Counted from the stretch's first letter, positions 29,177-39,157 are shown. The stretch: DNA of 64,000 nucleotides from Cryomorphaceae bacterium BACL11 MAG-121001-bin54 (GCA_905182255.1 CAJJAH010000002.1:186001-250000), one strand, 5' to 3'. Notes: generated from the sequence alone by a model not told the origin. Made by a program: numbers and translations.

Positions 29177-29859
29177 GTAATTTAAAGCATAACTTAGTTC
29201 AATACTTAAAAGAATTTGTGGTAGATGAAAGGCGTGAGCTTTTTGAAGAAAAAATTCAACAAAGAACAAAACATATTACTGTTGTACTTGAAAATATATT
29301 TCAAGGTAGGAATATCTCCGCTTCTATTCGTTCAGCTGATTGCTTTGGTGTGCAAGATGTACATGTAATTGAAAATGATAATATATTTAATGATGACTCA
29401 GAGGTGTCAATGGGTGCTGATAAATGGGTAAGTACAACAATATATAATCAAGAAGAAGACAATACAGCTAAAGCAATCAAAAAACTAAAAGATGAAGGAT
29501 ATCAAGTTATTGCAGCCACACCACACAATACTGATTGTGATTTGTATGACATTGAAATTAGCGAACAAAAAATTGCTTTAATTTTTGGAGCTGAAGTTAG
29601 AGGATGTAGCGAGCAAACATTAATACTTGCTGACAAGAGAATGAGAATTCCAATGTATGGGTTTACAGAAAGCTTTAATATATCTGTTTCTGTTTCTCTG
29701 TCATTACAGCACCTTACTTATAAAATGCGAAACTCAGCTGTTAATTGGAAAATGAGCCAAGATCAGCAAGATGAAACTCTCTTACAATGGCTAAGAAATA
29801 GCATTAAATCATCTATGCAAATTGAAGATAAATTTTTAAAATTACAGTCTGAAAAATAA
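29173..29859 (+). CDS. TrmH/SpoU-family tRNA or rRNA 2'-O-methyltransferase
   Basis: The 228-residue protein is a SPOUT-fold methyltransferase. The family motifs are NISASIRSADCFGVQDVHVIE (motif 1, about 51-71), ALIFGAEVRGCSEQTLILAD (motif 2) and RIPMYGFTESFNISVSVSLSL (motif 3, knot and SAM site). This arrangement, with a C-terminal extension after motif 3, is closest to TrmH, which methylates G18 of tRNA, but an rRNA target is possible. It overlaps fmt by 4 nt. Confidence 0.9.
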   Translation: MSNLKHNLVQYLKEFVVDERRELFEEKIQQRTKHITVVLENIFQGRNISASIRSADCFGVQDVHVIENDNIFNDDSEVSMGADKWVSTTIYNQEEDNTAKAIKKLKDEGYQVIAATPHNTDCDLYDIEISEQKIALIFGAEVRGCSEQTLILADKRMRIPMYGFTESFNISVSVSLSLQHLTYKMRNSAVNWKMSQDQQDETLLQWLRNSIKSSMQIEDKFLKLQSEK

Positions 29860-29886
29860 TTTATAAATAGAAAATAAAATATTTAA

Positions 29887-30522
29887 TTAAGGGGCTAACC
29901 TTTTTTTATTCCATTTTTTTCCATCAATTTCATAAACTAATCTATCGTGCAAACGAGAAGGTCTTCCTTGCCAGAATTCAACTTTAACAGGGAATATACA
30001 GTAACCTCCCCAATGTAACGGTCTTGTAAGCGCCTTATCTTTGAATTTAGCTTGTAAAGAGTTTAATGTGTCCATAAAATTATAATCTAAATTAATAACT
30101 TTACTTTGATCACTCAACCAAGCTCCCATTTGGCTATCTCTTGGTCTACTTTCAAAATAGGTGTCAGAATCATTTATGGCAATTTTTTTTGCAGTCCCAG
30201 TAATTCTAACTTGACGCTCTAGCTCTGGCCAATAAAAATTAAGTGCCACATTTGGATTTGCATCAATATCCTTAGCTTTACTACTCTGATAATTAGAGAA
30301 AAAAGTGAAGCCATTTACATTTATATCTTTTAACAAGACAACTCTTGATGAAGGAAAATTATCTAAAGAAACTGTAGATAATACACAAGCATTTGCTTCC
30401 TTTTTGTTTATCTTTAAAGCATCAGAAAACCAATTTATAAAAAGTTGAATAGGACTATCTATTAAATTCTCAAAATCAATAGTTGATTTTTTATAATTCA
30501 AGCGCAGGTTTTTTATATCCAT
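29887..30522 (-). CDS. pdxH: Pyridoxamine/pyridoxine 5'-phosphate oxidase
   Basis: This FMN enzyme makes pyridoxal 5'-phosphate, the last step of the B6 salvage pathway. I start at the ATG at 30522 (MDIKNLRLNYKKSTI), since the longer frame to 30567 runs through a -7 promoter box and lacks homology. The 211-residue product shows SSRVVLLKDINVNGFTFFSN (FMN binding), ALNFYWPELERQVRITG, SRPRDSQMGAWLSDQS and the C-terminal WGGYCIFPVKVEFWQGRPSR plus LHDRLVYE, all diagnostic. The YqgE gene is divergent. Confidence 0.95.
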   Translation of the reverse strand: MDIKNLRLNYKKSTIDFENLIDSPIQLFINWFSDALKINKKEANACVLSTVSLDNFPSSRVVLLKDINVNGFTFFSNYQSSKAKDIDANPNVALNFYWPELERQVRITGTAKKIAINDSDTYFESRPRDSQMGAWLSDQSKVINLDYNFMDTLNSLQAKFKDKALTRPLHWGGYCIFPVKVEFWQGRPSRLHDRLVYEIDGKKWNKKRLAP

Positions 30523-30553
30523 AAACGATATTAATTTACATTTTATATATTTA

Positions 30554-30561
30554 CAAAAGTA
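30554..30561 (-). promoter_or_regulatory. -7 promoter box TACTTTTG of pdxH
   Basis: The minus-strand TACTTTTG ends 31 nt before the ATG at 30522. Its position inside the longer open frame supports the shorter pdxH start. Confidence 0.5.
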
Positions 30562-30579
30562 AAACAAAGATATCTTTTT

Positions 30580-31131
30580 ATGTTGAAAGCCAAAAAAGGC
30601 AGAATATTAATTTCGGAACCCTCTTTTAACGATTCAATTTTCTTTAAAAGTGTAGTATTACTTACCCATCATAATGATGATGAAAGTATAGGACTAATAC
30701 TTAATCAGCCAACAAAAATTAACCTTAATGAAATTCTAAACAATATTCCATTAAGTGATTTTCCTGTTTATATTGGCGGACCATTAGCAAAACAATCTTT
30801 GCAGTTTATTCATACTTTAGGTGAACTTATTCCAGAATCAAAACAAATAACTGAAAATATTTATTTCGGTGGCGATTTTAATACAATACTAAAATTGATG
30901 CAGGAAAGAAAAATTACTAAAAATGAAATACGATTTTTTGTAGGATACTCTGGATGGGGAGAGGATCAATTAAATACTGAAATTCGAGAAGATAGCTGGT
31001 TGGTAGAGAGTTTAAAAGATGATATGTGCATGAAATATTCTACATCAAAACTTTGGAATAAGATTATAAGAAATCAAAAATCGGACTATGCAATTTGGGT
31101 TAATATCCCTAAAGACCCAAACTTAAACTAA
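30580..31131 (+). CDS. YqgE/AlgH family protein (UPF0301)
   Basis: The 183-residue protein matches the UPF0301/AlgH family: KGRILISEPSFNDSIFFKSV, LLTHHNDDESIGLILNQPT, PVYIGGPLAKQSLQFIHTL, and RFFVGYSGWGEDQLNTEI (the conserved GY.GW..GQL-type motif, here WGEDQL). The molecular role is not established; AlgH was named for an effect on alginate regulation in Pseudomonas, which should not be carried over. It is divergent from pdxH and overlaps the convergent aminotransferase gene by 23 nt. Confidence 0.92.
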   Translation: MLKAKKGRILISEPSFNDSIFFKSVVLLTHHNDDESIGLILNQPTKINLNEILNNIPLSDFPVYIGGPLAKQSLQFIHTLGELIPESKQITENIYFGGDFNTILKLMQERKITKNEIRFFVGYSGWGEDQLNTEIREDSWLVESLKDDMCMKYSTSKLWNKIIRNQKSDYAIWVNIPKDPNLN

Positions 31132-31924
31132 TTAGCTTATTCTGTAATTTACTAGTATAAATAAAACTATTAAAACTAATCTCCTCTACCCTATTTACTG
31201 ATGTTATTCCATTTATGGCATTTGTAATAAAAACTTCATCTGCATTCTTAACATCTATAAGACTTAATGATTTTTTTATAATCTTATTATTATTTAATAC
31301 CCAAGCTCTCATTGTACCATCAATACAGCCATCACTAAGTGGTGGAGTATAAATGACATTATCTTTAACAATAAAGAGTGATGAGTTAGTTGCTTCAATA
31401 CAATTACCTTTTATATTTGTCAAAATAGCATTTTCAAAGCCTAATTCCTTAGCTTGAATTGCACCTAATACAGAAACGGAAGCATTCACGGATTTTATAT
31501 TAGATATTCTCCCCATTGTCTTTACCTCATCAGTAAACACACATAATGATAATGGAATATTTTGTTTAAAAGCTGAACCTGAACAACTAATGATAATAAT
31601 TTCACAACCAAATGATTTAGGTTGATATCTACCACCTTCTTTTCTAGAAACATGAACCTTAACACTTCCATTAATTAATTTATTTTTATTAGTTAAATTA
31701 TTAATAACTGAAAGCAAACTACTAATTGTTTCTTCATGTTTAAACTTTAAAACTTCACATGCTAAAGAAAAACGAGCATAATGCGCAGGATAATTAACAG
31801 GCTTAGAATTTATTATTTTTATAGTTTCAAAAAAACCATCTCCGTAACTAAAAGCTCTATTTGAACTTTTAATTATTAAATCCTGTTCATTTATAAATTC
31901 TGAATTCCTAAAAACTACTCCCAT
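31109..31924 (-). CDS. Class IV aminotransferase (PabC / branched-chain aminotransferase-like)
   Basis: The 271-residue PLP enzyme has the fold-type IV features: NRAFSYGDGFFETIKI near residue 23, the PLP lysine in SNIKSVNASVSVLGAIQAKE (about 141), GNCIEATNSSLFIVKDNVIYTPPL (the E.TNSN/S.F motif), and SDGCIDGTMRAWVL. The short length and the YGDGFFET opening favour 4-amino-4-deoxychorismate lyase (PabC, folate branch) over IlvE, but D-amino-acid aminotransferase cannot be excluded. No pabA or pabB is adjacent. Confidence 0.82.
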   Translation of the reverse strand: MGVVFRNSEFINEQDLIIKSSNRAFSYGDGFFETIKIINSKPVNYPAHYARFSLACEVLKFKHEETISSLLSVINNLTNKNKLINGSVKVHVSRKEGGRYQPKSFGCEIIIISCSGSAFKQNIPLSLCVFTDEVKTMGRISNIKSVNASVSVLGAIQAKELGFENAILTNIKGNCIEATNSSLFIVKDNVIYTPPLSDGCIDGTMRAWVLNNNKIIKKSLSLIDVKNADEVFITNAINGITSVNRVEEISFNSFIYTSKLQNKLISLSLGL

Positions 31925-31967
31925 TTACTTATTATTTGTAATTTGCGAACCTACTGAAAATTAATTT

Positions 31968-34859
31968 ATGAATAAAATTTTACTTCTTGCTTTTACATTT
32001 CTTATTCAAAGTGCTTATGCTCAAATACAAATAAGTGGAAGTATAATTGATGGACAAACCAAAGAAACTTTAATTGGTGCTAATGTGATTGTAAAAGGAA
32101 CAAATAATGGTACTTCAACAGATATTAACGGAAACTATATTATTTACATTTCAGGAAAACTCCCTATTACTTTAGAGATTTCTTATTTAGGATATAAACT
32201 TATAGAATCAGAAGTAAAAAATAAAAATTCAAAACCTATTTATTTATTTCCTAATAGTAAAAGCTTAGAAGAAGTAAGAGTAGTTGACACTAGAATTACC
32301 CAAAAACAGAAAGAAGCTGCTCTTACTGTTGAAGCATTGGATATGATTTCAATTAAAGAAACTCCATCAGCTAATTTCTATGATGCCTTAGGAGCACTTA
32401 AAGGAGTAGATATTACTGCAGCTAGTCTAGGTTTTAAAGTAATTAATACTAGAGGGTTTAATAGCACTTCTCCTGTACGTTCGCTTCAAATTATTGATGG
32501 AGTAGATAATCAGTCTCCAGGTCTTAATTTTTCTTTAGGAAACTTTTTAGGCTCATCAGAACTTGATATAATGAAAGTTGAAATTATACAAGGAGCTAGT
32601 TCGGCTTACTATGGCCCAAATGCTTTTAATGGAGTAATAAGTATGACTACGCTTAACCCTTTTATAAAACAAGGACTTTCAATACAATATAAATTTGGTG
32701 AACGTCAATTGTTTGAAAACTCTATTAGATATGCAGATAAATTTCAGAACAAAGATGGAAAAGATATGTTCGCATTTAAAATTAACCTCTCTTACATGAA
32801 AGCACAGGACTGGGAAGCAAATAATATGGCTGCAGTTGATGGAACAACTAACATTAATAATCCTGGAGGATATGATGCAGTAAATCGCTATGGAGATGAA
32901 GATAATGACGGAAATCTTAATGATGTACGAGACAATTTTAATCTTAACTATTTAACCCAACCTGGTTTAGGTAAATTTCATCGAACAGGTTATATGGAAA
33001 AAGATATAGTTGATTATAATACTAGAAATTTAAAAGCTCAATCTTCCTTTCACTTTATGTTAGACAATAAAACTGAGTTTATATATGGAACAAATTATAG
33101 TACAGGCACAACTGTTTATCAAGGAGATAATCGATTTAGTCTTAAAAACATTCAATTTTGGCAGAATAGACTAGAAATTAGAGTAAAAGATAAATTTTTT
33201 ATAAGAGCTTACAAAACAAGTGAAGATGCAGGAGATTCTTATGATGCTGTTTATACAGCTTTAAGACTTCAAGAATATAATTCAGTAAATAATGGAGATT
33301 GGTATAGTTCATACAAAGTAAATTGGAATGATAATTTTAATGTAATAACATCTCAAGGTTTTCCTAACTCAACATATTCTTGGGGAGATATTGGATGGGA
33401 GTATGAACAAAATGCTAGCTTTGATCCAGCAACAGGAAACCTTACTTATTCATACATAATTGATGGTGAAAATTATAATCAAGCTGAATTTATGTCTATT
33501 AGTGACTCCGTTATTAATAATAACACTGATATTATTATAGCCGCTCATAATGCAACCAGAAACCAAACAGATTTTCAAACTGGAAAACTTGTACCTGGAA
33601 CAGATGCCTTTAATGAAAAATTAGCAGAAATAACCTCAAAAATTCCATTGGATGGAGGTACTGGTTTTTATGATAAATCTGCACTGAGTCATATTCATAC
33701 GGAATACCAATTTAATCCTGATTTTGGAATTATAAAAATAGGTGCTAATTTCAGACAATATAACCCAGATTCTAAAGGAAGTTTATTTATAGATTCCATA
33801 AGTATGATTATAAATAATGAAACTGGAATATATTCTGGAATTGAAGCTGATTTGTTAGGAAATGTATTAAAATTGAGCGCTACTATAAGAGCAGATAAAA
33901 ATGAAAATTTTGATTTAAACTTCTCCCCTGCTTCATCTCTAGTTTATAAACTAACTGAAAAAGATATCATTCGCTTATCCTTTTCCTCAGCTATTAGAAA
34001 CCCTACATTATCTGATCAATATTTATTCTACAATGTAGGAAGAGCAATTTTAATAGGAAATTTAAATGGACATGGTACTAATTATGGAGAAAATTTGGTT
34101 ACAATTCAATCTTTAACGAATTATTATTTACCTAACTCTCCCTCTAAAGATAGTCTAAAGTTCTTTAGTGTTAAACCTATTCAACCTGAAAAAGCAAAAT
34201 CTGCAGAAATTGGATACCGAACAACATTATTTAATAAACTTTATATTGACGCTAATTATTATTATACTAGATACACTGATTTTATAGGATACAAAATTGG
34301 AGCTAAATTTACAGGAGGAGATACAATTAACATGGCGCAAGACACTGGCTATTTTATAAATTTAACATCTATACAGGCTTATCGAATGGCTGCAAATGCT
34401 GTAAACACTGTAACTACTCAAGGTGCATCAATAGGAATAAACTACTACTTACATCCTAAATATTCCTTAAACGGAAATTATTCTTGGAATAAACTTAATG
34501 AAGAAGGAACAGAAGACCCAATTATTCCTGCATACAATACTCCAGAACATAAATATAATTTAGGTTTTTCTGGAAAAGAAATTCATTTTTCAAATTCAAA
34601 ATCCTTTTTAAGAAATTTCAGTTTTAGTATAAATTATAAATGGGTAGATGGGTATACTTATGAAGGATCACCACAGTTTACAGGCAATGTACCAACTTAT
34701 GATTTGGTTGATGTGCAGGTAAGTAAAAATCTACCTGAGCTTAATGCAACCTTAAAAATTGGTTCTTCAAATATACTTAACAATAAACATTTTGAAGTTT
34801 ATGGAGGGCCATATATTGGGAGAATGAGCTACTGCTCTATACTTTTTGAACTCAATTAA
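31968..34859 (+). CDS. TonB-dependent outer-membrane receptor
   Basis: The 963-residue protein has a signal peptide (cut after AYAQ), a carboxypeptidase-regulatory-like domain (QISGSIIDGQTKETLIGANV, about 20-105), a plug with SFKVINTRGFNS-type sequence and VEIIQGASSAYYGPNAFNG (about 135-230), and a beta-barrel to an aromatic-rich C-terminus (MSYCSILFELN). It belongs to the large-loop Bacteroidota receptor class. The next gene, 41 nt downstream, encodes a secreted hydrolase-like protein, so the two may act on one substrate; the nature of that substrate is not shown by the sequence. Confidence 0.93.
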   Translation: MNKILLLAFTFLIQSAYAQIQISGSIIDGQTKETLIGANVIVKGTNNGTSTDINGNYIIYISGKLPITLEISYLGYKLIESEVKNKNSKPIYLFPNSKSLEEVRVVDTRITQKQKEAALTVEALDMISIKETPSANFYDALGALKGVDITAASLGFKVINTRGFNSTSPVRSLQIIDGVDNQSPGLNFSLGNFLGSSELDIMKVEIIQGASSAYYGPNAFNGVISMTTLNPFIKQGLSIQYKFGERQLFENSIRYADKFQNKDGKDMFAFKINLSYMKAQDWEANNMAAVDGTTNINNPGGYDAVNRYGDEDNDGNLNDVRDNFNLNYLTQPGLGKFHRTGYMEKDIVDYNTRNLKAQSSFHFMLDNKTEFIYGTNYSTGTTVYQGDNRFSLKNIQFWQNRLEIRVKDKFFIRAYKTSEDAGDSYDAVYTALRLQEYNSVNNGDWYSSYKVNWNDNFNVITSQGFPNSTYSWGDIGWEYEQNASFDPATGNLTYSYIIDGENYNQAEFMSISDSVINNNTDIIIAAHNATRNQTDFQTGKLVPGTDAFNEKLAEITSKIPLDGGTGFYDKSALSHIHTEYQFNPDFGIIKIGANFRQYNPDSKGSLFIDSISMIINNETGIYSGIEADLLGNVLKLSATIRADKNENFDLNFSPASSLVYKLTEKDIIRLSFSSAIRNPTLSDQYLFYNVGRAILIGNLNGHGTNYGENLVTIQSLTNYYLPNSPSKDSLKFFSVKPIQPEKAKSAEIGYRTTLFNKLYIDANYYYTRYTDFIGYKIGAKFTGGDTINMAQDTGYFINLTSIQAYRMAANAVNTVTTQGASIGINYYLHPKYSLNGNYSWNKLNEEGTEDPIIPAYNTPEHKYNLGFSGKEIHFSNSKSFLRNFSFSINYKWVDGYTYEGSPQFTGNVPTYDLVDVQVSKNLPELNATLKIGSSNILNNKHFEVYGGPYIGRMSYCSILFELN

Positions 34860-34900
34860 TTTTTTGTATTATTGTAGAATACTAACCAACCAAAACAATT

Positions 34901-36874
34901 ATGAAAAAAATTTTACAATCGACGCTTGCTATTGCCCTAATAAGTTTAGGCTTTACATCAAGTGCACAAACTAGATATCTTGATGATGTCTTTTCAGCAG
35001 TAACTGTTACAAGCGATATAGATTATGCAACTAACATAAGCATATTACCATTACTACAAGGCTTACCTCCTGGACCGGCAACATTAAAATGCGACATCTA
35101 TGAACCAACTGGAGATAGTGTAATAAACCGTCCTGTAATAATCCTTATACATACTGGAACATTCTTACCTCCTATAGCAAATGGACAACCAACTGGATCA
35201 AAAACAGACCTGTCAATTGTTGAACAATGTAGCAGGTGGGCAAAAAAAGGATATGTTGCAGTTGCTATGGAAAATCGTTTAGGATGGAATCCAACATCTT
35301 CTGACCAAGATGTTAGAACATCAACTCTACTACAAGCCGCATATAGAGGAATACAAGATGCTAAAGCAATGGTTAGATATATGAGAATGACAGAAGATAA
35401 TGGAAATCCTCATGGAATAAGTCCTGATAAAATTATATTAGGAGGACAAGGAACAGGAGGATACCTTTCTTTAGGATATGCTACTCTTAACGATCCTGGA
35501 GTTGAATTAATGCTTCCTAAATTTATTAATTTTAATACTGCAACTCCAACTCCTTATGTTTTTCCACCATTTTTTGGAAATCCTGATGGAACAGATTCTA
35601 CATACTTACCTGATTTTGCTTCTCCTACTGGACAAACTGAACTTTGGAATATTCCTAATAACCCATCTTACAGTAATGATGTAAATATGGTATTTAATTT
35701 AGGTGGAGCACTTGCTGACATTTCATGGCTTCAAGCTGGTGAAGTTCCTATGGTATCATTCCACTGTGAGAATGATCCAAACGCACCAATTGATACAGGG
35801 GATGTTGTTGAGCCAGTAAATAATGACTTTGTTATAGAAGTCATGGGATCAAGAACTGCACAGATTTATGCAAATCAATATTTAAATAATGATGCATTTG
35901 CACTTGCTGGAATATCAGATGCATTCACAACTGCTGCCAATGTAAATAATGGTGGATTAGAAGGTTTATATATTTTCAAAACACCTGCACCTTCAGCTGG
36001 AACTAATGCTTATGGACAAACCTATACAGAAGAAGGAGCACCTTGGGATTGGTGGGATAATACATCTTATGAAGCAGTAGCTCAAGCATACAATGCTGGT
36101 TCAGGAGCCCCTGCAGGTTATTTTGCTGCAGATGCTATTACAGGCAACCCTGGTATGTCAGCTACAAAAGGAAATGCTTATTTAGATACTGTTCATGGAT
36201 ATTTAAATCCTAGAATGTTTACAGTATTAGGTTTTGTTGCTGGATGTACAGACTCATTAGCAGATAACTTTGATGCTTTAGCAAATATTAATGATGGTTC
36301 TTGCACTTATACACCAACTAATAGTATTTATGATATTATATCAAATTCAGCTGACCATACAACACTTAAAGCAGCTATTGATGCATGTGGATTAGATGCT
36401 GCATTAGCTTTTGACCCTGGACCAATGACAATATTTGCTCCGACTGATGCTGCATTTGATTTATTACCAGCTGGAACAGTAACTGCATTACTAGCGGATA
36501 TTCCACAATTAACAAATATTTTATTGCACCATGCTTTAGGAGCTAGCGTAACATCAGGAATGCTATCGAATGGTCAAGTAGTAACTACCCTACTGGGAAC
36601 AGATGTCACAGTGACAATTAATTCAATGGGAGTTTATATTGACAATGCTATGGTAACTGTAGCTGATTTAATTGCTGATAATGGAGTGGTACATGTTATT
36701 GATGCTGTTTTAATACCAACAACAACAGATATTATTGATTACAATAATTTAGAAAAAGTATATTTATATTCTGTAAATATTCTTGGAGAAAAAGTCAGTA
36801 AAAATTCAAAAGAACAAATAATTTTTAATGTATTTCAAGATGGTTCAGTTGAAAGAAAACTAATTATTGAGTAA
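34901..36874 (+). CDS. Secreted alpha/beta-hydrolase-like protein with fasciclin (FAS1) domain and T9SS-like tail
   Basis: The 657-residue protein has a signal peptide (cut after SSAQ). Residues about 25-430 form a carboxylesterase-like alpha/beta-hydrolase fold (VIILIHTGTFLPP; GISPDKIILGGQGTGGYLSLGYA). The expected nucleophile elbow GxSxG reads GQGTG, so the serine is replaced by glycine and catalysis is doubtful. A DDGSC-type stalk (GCTDSLADNFDALANINDGSC) follows, then a FAS1 domain (about 475-605: TLKAAIDACGLDAAL, MTIFAPTDAAFDLLP, NGVVHVIDAVLIP). The last ~45 residues (YLYSVNILGEKVS...RKLIIE) look like a short T9SS sorting tail. A terminator follows. Confidence 0.82.
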   Translation: MKKILQSTLAIALISLGFTSSAQTRYLDDVFSAVTVTSDIDYATNISILPLLQGLPPGPATLKCDIYEPTGDSVINRPVIILIHTGTFLPPIANGQPTGSKTDLSIVEQCSRWAKKGYVAVAMENRLGWNPTSSDQDVRTSTLLQAAYRGIQDAKAMVRYMRMTEDNGNPHGISPDKIILGGQGTGGYLSLGYATLNDPGVELMLPKFINFNTATPTPYVFPPFFGNPDGTDSTYLPDFASPTGQTELWNIPNNPSYSNDVNMVFNLGGALADISWLQAGEVPMVSFHCENDPNAPIDTGDVVEPVNNDFVIEVMGSRTAQIYANQYLNNDAFALAGISDAFTTAANVNNGGLEGLYIFKTPAPSAGTNAYGQTYTEEGAPWDWWDNTSYEAVAQAYNAGSGAPAGYFAADAITGNPGMSATKGNAYLDTVHGYLNPRMFTVLGFVAGCTDSLADNFDALANINDGSCTYTPTNSIYDIISNSADHTTLKAAIDACGLDAALAFDPGPMTIFAPTDAAFDLLPAGTVTALLADIPQLTNILLHHALGASVTSGMLSNGQVVTTLLGTDVTVTINSMGVYIDNAMVTVADLIADNGVVHVIDAVLIPTTTDIIDYNNLEKVYLYSVNILGEKVSKNSKEQIIFNVFQDGSVERKLIIE

Positions 36875-36896
36875 AATAAAAATTAGTAAAATATTT

Positions 36897-36927
36897 AAAA
36901 AGGGAAGCATTTGCTTCCCTTTTTTTT
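36897..36927 (+). terminator. Rho-independent terminator after the FAS1 protein gene
   Basis: AGGGAAGC and GCTTCCCT pair perfectly around a 4-nt loop. The stem is extended by flanking A and T runs and ends in a T tract. It closes the receptor/hydrolase unit. Confidence 0.9.
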
Positions 36928-37107
36928 ATTTATGATTTTCAGAAGATACCCTATTTTGTTCTTATAAAAATAAAGAATTGATTCTATAATGTTATTATAG
37001 TTCATGAAAGAAATCAACACTAAATTAGTAAAAATAATCAACTAAATTTATGCCACTTTTTAAATAAAAAACAACCTACTTACCAAAACTTAATAAATTT
37101 ATTAGGG

Positions 37108-37147
37108 TGACATTCTGTCGTAAAATTAACTGTGGCATAGATTTAGC
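37108..37147 (+). promoter_or_regulatory. Candidate sigma-54 promoter (37133-37147) with adjacent TGACA/TGTC dyad upstream of htpG
   Basis: TGGCATAGATTTAGC contains GG and GC separated by exactly 10 nt, the invariant geometry of -24/-12 sigma-54 promoters. A start site near 37158 would give a leader of about 27 nt before the htpG ATG. Thirteen nt upstream is an interrupted dyad, TGACA-TTC-TGTC(G), which could bind a regulator. No TAnnTTTG box was seen near the htpG start. The assignment is by pattern only. Confidence 0.4.
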
Positions 37148-37184
37148 ATGTATATTTAATAAAATAATAAACTAAAAATAAGAT

Positions 37185-39089
37185 ATGAAGAAGAATGGCA
37201 GTATTAATGTTCAAACTGAGAATATATTTCCAATAATTAAAAAGTTTCTATACTCTGATCATGAGATTTTTTTAAGAGAATTGGTTTCAAATGCGGTAGA
37301 TGCTACTCAAAAATTAAAAACATTAAAATCTATTGGAGAATTAGATTCAGATATTAGTAAATTAAGAGTAGAAGTATTACTTGACAAAAAAGAAAAAACA
37401 ATAACTATTAGAGATAATGGTATTGGTATGACAGAAGAAGAATTAGATAAGTATATTAATCAAATTGCATTTTCTGGAGCTGAAGAGTTTGTAAATAAAT
37501 ATAAAGATGCTGACACTAAGAATTCAATTATTGGTCATTTCGGACTTGGATTCTACTCCGCATTTATGGTTGCAAAGGAAGTTGAAATTATTACTAAAAG
37601 TCAAAAACCTAATAGTACACCTGTTAAGTGGACATGTGATGGTTCACCAAACTATACTATGCAGGAAACAAAGAAAAAAACAAAAGGAACGGATATAATT
37701 TTGCATATAGCAGATGATTCGACAGAGTTTTTAGAAGAAAATAGACTTACTTTTATATTAAATAAATATTGTAAATTTCTTCCTATCGAAATTAAATTCG
37801 GAACTAATACTGAAAAGGTAGAAGACCCTAAAGGAAAGAAAGATGAAAAAGGAGATATTATTAAAACGGATAAGATATCAGATAATATTATTAATAATCC
37901 AAGCCCAGCATGGACTAAAACACCTTCTAACCTAAAAGAAGAAGATTATAATAGTTTTTATAAAGAACTATATCCAATGGAATTTTCTGACCCCTTATTC
38001 CATATTCACTTAAATGTAGACTTTCCATTTAACCTTACTGGAATTCTATATTTCCCTAAATTAAAAAATAATTTAGAAGTTCAAAAAAATAAAATCAATC
38101 TATATAGTAATCAAGTTTTTATTACTGATAATGTAGAAAATATTGTTCCTGAGTTTTTAACTCTATTGCATGGTGTTATTGATTCTCCAGATATTCCCTT
38201 AAATGTTTCTAGATCTTATCTTCAAGCCGATGGAAATGTTAAAAAAATAGCAAGTCATATTACTAAGAAAGTAGCTGATAAACTATCAAGTATGTTCAAA
38301 AAAGATAGAAAAGACTTTGAGCAAAAATGGGATGACATTAAAGTATTTATAGAATATGGCATGTTGACAGAACAAAAATTCTTTGATAAAGCTAAAGATT
38401 TTTCTCTTTATAAAAATACTGAAAGCGAATACTATACATTTACTGAATTTTCAGAAAAAGTAAAGAATACTCAGAAAAATAAAGATGGAAAAACAATAAT
38501 TTTATATACCAATGATTCAAAGGAACAGCATAGTTTTGTTAAGACCGCAACAGATAAAGGCTATGAAGTTTTAGAATTAGGAGGCCCTTTAATTAGTCAT
38601 TTAATTAGTCGTATTGAGACAGACAATACTGATATTCAATTTACAAGGGTTGATGCTGACATAATAGACAAACTAATTGAACAGAAAGAAGCAACTATTT
38701 CAAAGCTATCTGATAAAGAACAAGAAAATTTACAGAAAATGATCGAAGAAAGTATTGATAAAGAAAAATTTACTGTTCAAGTTCAAAATATGTCAGTCTC
38801 AGACTCACCTATAATTATAACTCAGAGTGAATTTATGAGAAGAATGAAAGAGCAACAGCAACTATCTGGTGGTGGAGGTATGCAAATGTTTGGATCAATG
38901 CCCGAATCTTATAATTTAGCAATTAATTCAAATCACGATTTAATTAGTAAGATTCTTGATGAGAAGACTAAAAAGAAAAGAACTAATCTGATTAACCAAC
39001 TTCTTGATTTAGCCCTATTGTCCCAGGGAATGCTAAAAGGCAAAGATCTTACGGAATTTATATCTAGAAGCGTTAATCTAATTAAATAA
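37185..39089 (+). CDS. htpG: Molecular chaperone HtpG (Hsp90)
   Basis: The 634-residue ATP-dependent chaperone begins with the GHKL ATPase domain: FLRELVSNAVDATQKLKTL (Asn and Asp for Mg-ATP), TIRDNGIGMTEEEL, and IGHFGLGFYSAFMVA (lid/ATP). The middle domain includes GILYFPKL and LYSNQVFITDN, plus the conserved Arg loop (NVSRSYLQAD). The C-terminal dimerisation domain runs to residue 634. The length is normal. It is preceded by a 310-nt region holding a terminator and a candidate sigma-54 promoter, and followed by two strong hairpins. Confidence 0.97.
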   Translation: MKKNGSINVQTENIFPIIKKFLYSDHEIFLRELVSNAVDATQKLKTLKSIGELDSDISKLRVEVLLDKKEKTITIRDNGIGMTEEELDKYINQIAFSGAEEFVNKYKDADTKNSIIGHFGLGFYSAFMVAKEVEIITKSQKPNSTPVKWTCDGSPNYTMQETKKKTKGTDIILHIADDSTEFLEENRLTFILNKYCKFLPIEIKFGTNTEKVEDPKGKKDEKGDIIKTDKISDNIINNPSPAWTKTPSNLKEEDYNSFYKELYPMEFSDPLFHIHLNVDFPFNLTGILYFPKLKNNLEVQKNKINLYSNQVFITDNVENIVPEFLTLLHGVIDSPDIPLNVSRSYLQADGNVKKIASHITKKVADKLSSMFKKDRKDFEQKWDDIKVFIEYGMLTEQKFFDKAKDFSLYKNTESEYYTFTEFSEKVKNTQKNKDGKTIILYTNDSKEQHSFVKTATDKGYEVLELGGPLISHLISRIETDNTDIQFTRVDADIIDKLIEQKEATISKLSDKEQENLQKMIEESIDKEKFTVQVQNMSVSDSPIIITQSEFMRRMKEQQQLSGGGGMQMFGSMPESYNLAINSNHDLISKILDEKTKKKRTNLINQLLDLALLSQGMLKGKDLTEFISRSVNLIK

Positions 39090-39157
39090 GAGTATTATAG
39101 TATTTTAACGAATAAGTTTAGATTTAATATAATTTAAAAATTAGGTCTATAAGCTGC

